Below, in pieces: positions 54,325 to 64,000 of a DNA stretch of 64,000 bases. The stretch's first letter is position 1, and every line of letters begins with the position of its first letter. Under the pieces are notes generated by a model. That model was not told the origin of the DNA and searched no databases. It worked only from the letters and a program-made list of their open reading frames with translations. The position numbers were made by a program, and so were the translations under genes. Where the stretch lies: positions 4,784,169-4,848,168 of the forward strand of contig NC_054699.1 of assembly GCF_016097555.1 (NCBI RefSeq), read 5' to 3'. Source of the stretch: Gigantopelta aegis. Taxonomy: Eukaryota > Mollusca > Gastropoda > Neomphalida > Peltospiridae.

Positions 54325-55960
54325 AGCGCGAAAATGTCATTTTCATAAAAGTAATTTTAAACAGTGCGAAAAATGTCATATTTGACATATATTTATATGT
54401 GACTTGGAACTTCCTCATAAAAAGACACCCCCCACCTACACACCAAAAATCATCAACAAGTTCACATAAAGCCACCCACCCCCACTTTATTAGCAAATAT
54501 TCTATTACAGTTTCAGACTCCCACCTACAGATTAGCAATAAAGTGACAAACAAACTTGGGACCAATGTTATTTTTATGTAGGTACATTGCCACATATGCA
54601 CTATTTCATCATATGCATGTAGTCGGCTACCCACATTAAGACTGGCTGCCGTTTTGCATTACGCTTACATTACTATTACAGTAACACTTTTGGGGAGGCA
54701 GTGTACAGAAAACAAAATCGCTTTATTATTTAACTTACTTGAATAAAATAATATCGGTATGTATATTAATGTCATTGATGTTTCATATAATAGATTAGTG
54801 GTGGCCAAACATTATTTAGTGAAATGTTGCATGTGAAAGCCAATTGAAAGAAGACAATTGTCGGTTCGGGGTTTTTTTGGGTTTTTTTGTTTGTACGATC
54901 GTAGCGTTCTTCTGTTGTATAAATTCATGCTTTCATCCACGGTGGCAAAATTGCATACATCGCCATAGAACCGATGCCTGCCCCATAGGAACATAAGTCT
55001 ATGATATTTAAAATATCTTTAAAATGAATACATAAACTATTCGAGTATAAAAAATAAGAAACAAAATTTTCATATATGGCTTCAGTTTACTCGACATTTT
55101 CATTGGTCGGCTGTTGGCAACAGACACACGCCCGTGGCCTTGGTAATGACACAAAACTGAGCTCGGGTTGAAATGAGTGACAAAGATATTTAATTCTAAG
55201 AATGTAGAATGTAATAAGAATTAGTTGATTAAAGAAAATAATTCGAGTGAATTTGAAAAAAAAAATCCGGATATTTGGCATCAATTCCGGAATTCCTAAT
55301 ACTTGATGAAAATTCCGGAAAGATGGTCGGCCTGCCATAAGTGCCAGCAAGATGTTTGTCAGTCAGGAGTAAAACGATTTGACACTTTATTTCGCTCAAC
55401 AGTATATTCGCTGAAGAGCAGAATCCAACAACCTCAAACGACCTACTTGCTCACCTGCGGTGTACAAAATTAATGTGTACGTCAAATCTGTATGTGTAAA
55501 TCGCTGGCACAAGCTACTATATAGTATGTAATCAGTTTTATATATGATGTTTAAATGTGTTCTATGGATCACTGCTCTCTATTAGGCGTATCATAAAATA
55601 TTGTTTGTTTCCGGTTACCCGACCGACCCTAATTTGAACCTGCCGACCCTAAACCTTTTTTTTGTATATCCAAAAATCTGTTTTTAATATAACAACGATT
55701 TCCACGAAAACATTCCAAAACTATCACAAGCACTAATTTGGTGTCATTTAGGGAATAACCCTACTGTGTTTTCCGACTTGCGGACGTATATCGGTGGTTT
55801 TACTGTCGCAAATTTAGTTTTATTGGCGAGCCACGAAATGTTTTCTTCTAACAATTGATTGATGGAGTTACTTCCCTTCAAATTGAAGTTCGTTAACTTT
55901 CGTGAGATATCGGGCGAAGAGTCGGAAAATTATTTTCACGAATATATGCGATCTTTTCTG

Positions 55961-55996
<36 letters not shown>

Positions 55997-56178
55997 TGTA
56001 TTTAATGATTTACTCCAGCGACAAACTGGCCTTGTAGAAATTTAGTGACCTGATAAACTAGGGGAGGGAATGTTTACCGATACTGATGGAGTTTACTGCC
56101 AAATCAAATGATTAAATATGTCAGTAAGATCTCGATGCGTTTCGTTATTTTTTGTAAGTGGTCACTGGGAACTTCGCG
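54325..56178. other. No gene; (AAT)n at about 55967-55995
   Basis: AT-rich DNA without recognisable coding sequence. The minus-strand frames at 54308-54634 and 55087-55350 have no known domain. Confidence 0.5.
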
Positions 56179-56296
56179 GGTTTCCTCTAAAAACAGTGTC
56201 AGAATGACCATGAGTTTGACGTCCAATAGCCGATGATATTAAAGATAAAAATCAATGTGCTCTAGTGGCGTCGTTAAATAAAACAAACTTTACTTT
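56179..56296 (+). mobile_element. SINE tail b fragment
   Basis: Reads cgggtttcctctaaaaacag, gacgtccaatagccgatgat, gctctagtggcgtcgttaaa. A further minus-strand scrap lies at about 56555-56705 (tatccaattatggttcaacc; cacagataggttagcacc). Confidence 0.75.
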
Positions 56297-56705
56297 TCAA
56301 TGTTCGTTTGAGCATCCTGAGCATTTGTACTGCATTTCTATTCATTGGACCAATTGATTGCTTCAAACCAAGTGCGTACTTTAATACTGGATGCATACAG
56401 AATAAAACTAACATTGCAAATTATAAAATTGGTAAGTCTACCATTTCTTAGATACACTAGGAAAGATAATATTCATAAAAAAAAGTTTTAAATGTTATTG
56501 TTGGACAGATAAATATAGAACCCTTCTTGTCAGTTTTCATTAAAAGAAATTGTTATAACTTATTTACTGGTTTCTATCCAATTATGGTTCAACCAAGTCT
56601 GCCCTTGACCAGTACAGAAGTTCAGTGTTAGTATGAGAGTAAACCTACCTATTATTAAACAGCAAGGGGTCTTTTGTATGTACTCTCCCACAGATAGGTT
56701 AGCAC

Positions 56706-58260
<1,555 letters not shown>

Positions 58261-59449
58261 GCCCCTGCCTGTATAGGGCCGTACCAAACAGGGGGTCATG
58301 GCAGAACCGCCCCTGCCTATATAGGGCCGTACCAAACGGGGTCATGGCAGAACCGCCCCTGCCTACATAGGGCCGTACCAAACAGGGGGTCATGGCAGAA
58401 CAGCCCCTGCCTATATAGGGCCGTACCAAACAGGGGGTCATGGCAGAACCGCCCCTGCCTACATAGGGCCGTACCAAACAGGGGGTCATGGCAGAACCGC
58501 CCATGCCTATATAGGGCCGTACCAAACAGGGGTCATGGGACAACCGCCCATGCCTCTATAGGGTCGTACCAAACAGGGGGTCATGGCAGAACCTCCCATG
58601 TCTATATAGGGCCGTACCAAACGGGGGGGGGGGTCATGGGAGAACCGCCCATGCCTATATAGGGCCGTACCAAACGGGGGGGGGGGGTCATAGGAGAACC
58701 GCCCATGCCTATTTAGGGCCGTACCAAACAGGGGGTCATGGCAGAACCGCCCATGCCTATATAGGGCCGTACCAAACAGGGGGTCATGGCAGAACCTCCC
58801 ATGCCTATATAGGGCCGTACCAAACAGGGGGTCATGGCAGAACCTCCCATGCCTATATAGGGCCGTACCAAACAGGGGTCATAGCAGAACAGCCAAACGG
58901 GGGGTCATGGGAGAACCGCCCCCGCCTCTATAGGGCCGTACCAAACGGGGGGTCATGGCGGAACCGCCCATGCCTCTATAGGGCCGTACCAAACGGGGGG
59001 TCATGGGAGAACCGCCCATGCCTCTATAGGGCCGTACCAAACGGGGGGTCATGGGAAAACCGCCCATGCCTCTATAGGGTCGTACCAAACGGGGGGTCAT
59101 GAAAGAACCGCCCCTGCCTCTATAGTGCCGTACCAAACGGGGGGTCATGGCAGAACCGCCCCTGCCTATATAGGGCCATACCAAACGGGGGGTCATGGCA
59201 GAACCGCCCCTGCCTATATAGGGCCGTACCAAACGGGGGGGGTCATGGCAGAACCGCCCCTGCCTATATAGGGCCGTACCAAACGGGGGGGGGGGTCATG
59301 GCAGAACCGCCCATGCCAATATAGGGCCGTACCAAACAGGGGGTCATGGGAGAACCGCCCATGCCTATATAGGGCCGTACCAAACAGGGGGTTATGGGAG
59401 AACCGCCCCTGCCTATATAGGGCCGTACCAAACATGGGGTTATGTTAGA
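58261..59449 (+). repeat. 48-bp minisatellite, about 25 copies
   Basis: Units read gcccctgcctatatagggcc, gtaccaaacagggggtcatg, gcagaacc. Copies vary in the length of the G-run, in cctcta/cctata and in cccatg/cccctg. One unit is partly deleted at about 58885. The frame stays open on both strands (16-residue period), but the G-run changes shift it, so it is not a protein gene. Confidence 0.93.
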
Positions 59450-59529
59450 AGGAAGCAGATCCACCACCAAAATATGAAAATATGTCCCTTTCAGTTATTT
59501 GTTTTTTAAAGGACCCTACAGGCAATGAT

Positions 59530-59746
59530 AGAGGAAAGCCACTACTGCCACGCCGACTACTCTTTTTCGATTAGCAGCAAGCGGTCTGTTATATGCGCCA
59601 TCCCACAGACAGTAAAGTACACATACCATGCATGGTATTTGTGGAACACTGGCTGGAACAAGAAATAGTGGGCCCACCGAATAGAATCGAGCCTAGATTG
59701 ATTACGCATCAGGCGAGCGCTTTACCACCAAGGTACGTCTCGCCCC
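59530..59746 (-). mobile_element. Type I SINE, head and body
   Basis: Reads ctctttttcgattagcagca, gcgccatcccacagacagta, cgagcctagattgattacgc, ctttaccaccaaggtacgtc. The tail is replaced by unrelated sequence. 59747-60186 shows no gene, only a GC-rich transposon-like scrap at about 59935-60060. Confidence 0.83.
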
Positions 59747-60186
59747 TAGAACACGACAAAGGGGAATTAGCGAATACTAGTAATTATTATCAATACATGG
59801 TCTGCTCTAGCTAGATAAGAAACAACACTGATGATACCGACAAGAGCACGTTTTCGTATTTTCTCAGGGATTCGGTTTCTAGCTGCTTCCTCGACAAATT
59901 GCACCCCGTCTAGGTATGGTCCTGCATACAAACAGGCGCGTGTACAAGGGGAGGGTTTCGGGTGTCCCTGCTCAAGGACATTTTATTTTATTTTCTGGGG
60001 GTGCATGACTGGACCTCCTTATAAACTTTGCTCGCCACATTGTAGACCCCCACGCCGTGCTAAAATTCCCGCACATGCGCCTTGTGAAATAAATACCAAC
60101 CACTGGCAAAATAATGGGTTGGGTTACAAGTCGAACTCTTTCCAAGAATAGCCTAAATCGTTGAAATAAAAGAAGTAGGACAAAGT

Positions 60187-60576
60187 TCAAGGGATATTCC
60201 TGACTTTGCTGCATTGTAAGATGTTTCCGAGTAATAAAATATTTCTACGATTAAACTTACATATTAAATATATTTTCTTGTTTAGAATATCAGTGTCTGT
60301 ACATTCAGTGTGTTTATGGTCGTCTTAATATTTGTAAGAAGCCCAAACTGGATTTTGTCTTCAAATAATTTCGTATGTACGAAAAAACTATATTTTAGGA
60401 AATAAAATGAACTTTAACCTAGTATAAATATTAGAACGATGAGAAACACGTTTAATATATATCCGCTAATAGTTTATGAAGAAAAATATATTTAATATGT
60501 AATTACACTCGTTAAAAAGTCTCTGTTAGTCGATAACATCTTAAAAAGTGCAGCAAACTCGGGACTATCCCTTTAA
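60187..60576. mobile_element. 390-bp palindromic element, second copy
   Basis: Ends tcaagggatattcctgactt and aaactcgggactatcccttt are inverted matches. The interior shares cgattaaacttacatattaa and aacctagtataaatatt with the copy at 12195-12584. Its central part runs in the opposite direction to that copy. Confidence 0.83.
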
Positions 60577-60702
60577 TATATTAAACTGTGGTATTGAGCT
60601 ATCAACTGAAGTGGTATAATGGTAGGGGAGGCGAAATCGACTAACCGCCGCTTTACGACTTGTATATGTCAAAGTCTAATATATTATGTATGTTGAAAAG
60701 TA

Positions 60703-61262
60703 GATCTAGCCCAGTCGGTAGAGCGCTCGCCTGAGGGGCATGGTTCGAGGAATAGATTATCCATGTATACCCGTTCCAACCAGTGTCAACACAACAGGAA
60801 TTTCAATGGTTGTTTTATGTGCTCTCCTGTCTGTTGTATTTCATTTCATTTCAACTTATTTTCGTGCTTATATCCAATTAAGGTTCAAGCACGCTGTCTT
60901 GGGCACACACACCTCAACTATCTGGGCTGTCTGTCCAGGACAGTGGGTTAGTTGTTAGTGAGAGAGAAGAGGGTGTAGTGGCTTTACACCTACCCATTGA
61001 GCCCTTAAGAACTCGCTCTGGGTTGGAGCCGGTACCGGTATCGAACCACTGCGCCACCGAGGCCGGTTCCTGTCTGTCCGGAATATTCAAAAGATCCCTT
61101 GCTACTAATAGAAAAATGTAGCGAGTTGCATGTAAGACGTGTCGGAATTCCCCTAATGTTTGACATCCAGTAGTCGTTATCGTGCTGGGGTGTCGTTAAA
61201 CATTCATTCATTCATTCCAGTAGCCGTTAATTAATCAATCGGTGTATTCTGATGGTGTCATT
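60703..61262 (+). mobile_element. Variant-head SINE split by a type II SINE
   Basis: Head gatctagcccagtcggtaga, body cgttccaaccagtgtcaaca to cctgtctgtt at 60834. It resumes at about 61069 with cctgtctgtccggaatattc and runs through aagatcccttgctactaata to tail b. A third tail (gctggggtgtcgttaaacat with CATT repeats) is spliced in at about 61180-61218. Confidence 0.8.
60836..61068 (-). mobile_element. Type II SINE inserted in another SINE
   Basis: Reads catttcatttcaacttattt, cgtgcttatatccaattaag, ggttggagccggtaccggta, cactgcgccaccgaggccgg. Flanks cctgtctgtt and cctgtctgtc are a near-perfect target-site duplication. Confidence 0.87.
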
Positions 61263-61516
61263 AAACAAAATAAACTTTTTTAACGAGTCGAAAATTACCA
61301 AAAACGTTTGATATCCAATACCCAATGAATAATACATCAATGTGCTCTAGCGGTGTCGTTACTCAAAACAAATTTCGCTCACAAAATAATTATAGCATTA
61401 TTTCTATTTAAAAAATACTTTGAAACCGTATCTGTGCACAATGCAGAATCGAACGGGAATTTAACAAAATAAGTAGTTGATTCCATGAATCTCTATATTA
61501 TAGTGCCTCGTCTATA
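61263..61516. other. SINE tail fragment and array flank
   Basis: About 61285-61375 is a tail b fragment (gctctagcggtgtcgttact). About 61470-61516 (tgattccatgaatctctata, agtgcctcgtctata) matches 27446-27490. Confidence 0.65.
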
Positions 61517-62336
61517 GGAGGACAGCCACTCCCGAGGAGATCCTTTACTGGACAATACATCGTTCCTGTACCACCCAGAGGACTGCCACAACGAGGAGAT
61601 CCTTTACTGGACAATACATCGTTCCTGTACCACCCAAAGAGGACTGCCACTCCCGAGGAGATCCTTTACTGGGCAATACATCGTTCCTGTACCACCCAAA
61701 GAGGATTGCCACTCCCGAGGAGATCCTTTACTGGGCAATACATCGTTCCTGTACCACCCAAAGAGGACTGCCACAACGAGGAGATCCTTTACTGGACAAT
61801 ACATCCTTCCTGTACCACCCAAAGAGGACTGCCACTCCCGAGGAGATCCTTTACTGGGCAATACATCGTTCCTGTACCACCCAAAGAGGACTGCCACAAC
61901 GAGGAGATCCTTTACTGGACAATACATCCTTCCTGTACCACCCAAAGAGGACTGCCACAACGAGGAGATCCTTTACTGGACAATACATCCTTTCTGTACC
62001 ACCCAAAGAGGACTGCCACTCCCGAGGAGATCCTTTACTGGGCAATACATCGTTCCTGTACCACCCAAAGAGGACTGCCACTCCCGAGGAGATCCTTTAC
62101 TGGACAATACATCGTTCCTGTACCACCCAAAGAGGACTGCCACTACGAGGAGATCCTTTACTGGACAATACATCGTTCCTGTACCACCCAAAGAGGACTG
62201 CCACTCCCGAGGAGATCCTTTACTGGACAATACATCGTTCCTGTACCACCCAAAGAGGACTGCCACTCCCGAGGAGATCCCTTACTGGACAATACATCGT
62301 TCCTGTACCACCCAAAGAGGACTGCCACAACGAGGC
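61517..62336 (+). repeat. 60/62-bp minisatellite, about 13 copies
   Basis: Units: gaggactgccactcccgagg, agatcctttactggacaata, catcgttcctgtaccaccca, aa. Two forms differ by ctcccgagg versus aacgagg (62 versus 60 bp) and are interspersed. Long frames on both strands result from the repeat. Confidence 0.94.
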
Positions 62337-62751
62337 TTGTTTTCTGAATCAAAACTAGCACAGGATACAGCTCATTGCAATAAATATAGCTATGATGCCA
62401 TGCACTTATGAATCACAAACGGTGAATCTTGTTTCAACATACATATGTCAGGAGCTTGGAGAGGAGGTAGGTAGGAGGTAGGTAGACGGGTTGTGGGGGA
62501 GGGGGCCCATTGTGTGTGGGGGTTGCGTGGTGGTGGTGGTGGGGGTTGATCATATTAAATAATACGGTAATAATATTAATATATATATATATATATATAC
62601 ATACACACACACAATATACATTCAAACCTATATTTTATTCGTCTTTTAACTGGAGGGCTAACTTATATTCAGCCAAACAAACACACACACGCACGAACGC
62701 ACACACGCACAACTTCTACACTTCTCCACGCTCGCTTCCTATACCAAAGTT
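62337..62751. other. No gene; G/T-rich and (TA)n(CA)n tracts
   Basis: A G-rich stretch at about 62460-62547 (gtggtggtggtgggggttg) and a TA/CA run at about 62578-62613. Nothing coding. Confidence 0.6.
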
Positions 62752-63003
62752 TTAACTTATTTTCGTGCTTATATCCAATTAAGGTTCAAGTACGCTGTCC
62801 TGGGCATATACCATATATGTCTGAACTGTCTGCCCAGGATAGTTGATTAGTGACAGAGAAGAGGATGCAGTGGTCTTTACACCTACCAAATGAGTCGTCA
62901 AAACTTGCTCTGGTTGGAAGCCGGTACCGGGGTGCGAACCCATTACCTATATATATCAGCCTTAAGTCCAATGGCTTATATCCACTACACCACCGAGGCG
63001 GTT
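62752..63003 (-). mobile_element. Type II SINE
   Basis: Reads acttattttcgtgcttatat, ccaattaaggttcaagtacg, gccggtaccggggtgcgaac, ccactacaccaccgaggcgg; the head is at the high-coordinate end. Confidence 0.88.
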
Positions 63004-63450
63004 TCAACACTGTCATTAATGTCCCATACATTTATGATATATTATAATTTACGCATCACATTAATTGATTAATTTGTTTATTTGAATTATATATTTCCCC
63101 CGCCAGAGGCTGCTAACTACCGACACGTGTTTCTAACTGCCGGCGCGGTCATTATCTTAATACAATCTGAAATTGAATTTGCACAATACTGACAGTTCTG
63201 ATACGGTACTTAATAGGTTGTTTTTAGTGTTCCACCTGCGTTCAATTGATAAACACAAGCGCATCGCAGCGTTACGATTACAAAACGCGCACTAACGGAG
63301 CTTTTGTGCACTGAATGTTAAATTAGACGGAACGGGCACTAGTGAAGCGTTGAACGAATTTCAGATCAGTTGACCGAATTATTACAAACTCACTATAAAC
63401 AAAACACAGTTATTGTATCTCTTGGTTGGTGTTTTCTGGATAGAAAGGTA
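63004..63450. other. No gene seen
   Basis: Mixed-composition sequence without a recognisable gene or repeat. Confidence 0.5.
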
Positions 63451-63603
63451 CACACTCACCGAAGAAAAAGACACACAAAAAACCCAACACCCCCTCCCGA
63501 AAAAGTCCCACCATTGAACAAAAACAAAGACAAAAAAAAAGACAAAATGAAACCAAAAACAAAACAATCAAACACAAAAATCAGTTAAAACAAAAAACAC
63601 TTT

Positions 63604-63661
<58 letters not shown>

Positions 63662-63950
63662 CCCAACATCCCAAACAAAACCCTGCGCAACAACAACCAA
63701 ACCAAACACAAACACCGCAATATCATAAAATGTTAAAAAGATTAGAAAAACAACAAAAAAAAACAACCAATAACAAAAAAACAAAACAAAACAAAACAAC
63801 AACCCCAGAACAACAACACCACCTATAACATCAAAACCCACAAAAACCTAAAAAAAACCCAACCCCAAAACAACAACAAAAAACCCGAAACAAACAAATA
63901 AACAAACAAATAAACTAACAAATCCAAACAATACAAAACACCAGTTGAAA
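63451..63950 (+). repeat. Strand-asymmetric A/C-rich tract containing (CA)n
   Basis: Over about 500 bp the + strand is nearly all A and C, in short motifs such as aaaacaaaacaaaacaac and aaacccgaaacaaac, with few G or T. A pure (CA)n run lies at 63608-63659. The Phe/Val/Cys-rich minus-strand frames are by-products. Confidence 0.85.
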
Positions 63951-64000
63951 ATATCCAAGCTAAAGATTCCATCTCACATTTGCATATTGCCGGCATCCAG

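Noticed and set aside
61604..62361. Overlapping frames of up to 213 residues
   Set aside because: They are translations of the 60/62-bp array in alternating phases; there is no start context and the two unit forms shift the frame.

Overview
The window is eukaryotic, intron-containing, repeat-rich DNA, most probably from a mollusc (perhaps a gastropod). The evidence is a Toll-like receptor of protostome multi-cysteine-cluster layout, a spliced gene closely resembling metazoan RSRC1, and more than 30 copies of tRNA-headed SINEs of a type I associate with molluscan genomes. Species cannot be fixed from the sequence alone.

Layout. 1-25,300 holds no gene I can support: SINEs in both orientations, foldback and hAT-like non-autonomous DNA elements, minisatellites and very long microsatellites. 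25,304-35,615 carries RSRC1 on the + strand: eight coding exons, 346 residues, introns loaded with transposons and minisatellites, and a 3' UTR built largely of a 38-bp tandem repeat. 35,653-40,590 is one SINE insertion whose tail has expanded into about 4.7 kb of satellite; the whole block is still flanked by a 10-bp target-site duplication. 40,710-41,390 is a Tigger-like MITE whose right end is the first part of a nine-copy 57-bp array. 44,411-47,896 (- strand) is an intact single-exon Toll-like receptor with two TIR domains in tandem. 48-64 kb returns to accessory sequence: SINEs, a 54-bp-arm hairpin, a broken non-LTR retrotransposon reverse transcriptase, a 48-bp array, a 60/62-bp array and a strand-asymmetric A/C tract at the right edge.

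The two real genes are unrelated: RSRC1 is a nuclear splicing-associated SR-like protein, the TLR a membrane innate-immune receptor. The dominant theme is tandem-repeat birth from transposon parts. It is seen in a SINE tail (35.9-40.5 kb, with a higher-order period near 1,524 bp), in a SINE body (141-bp triplication at 19.1 kb), at a MITE end (40.88 kb) and next to a SINE target-site duplication (108-bp triplication at 15.8 kb). All coordinates and repeat counts were read by eye.
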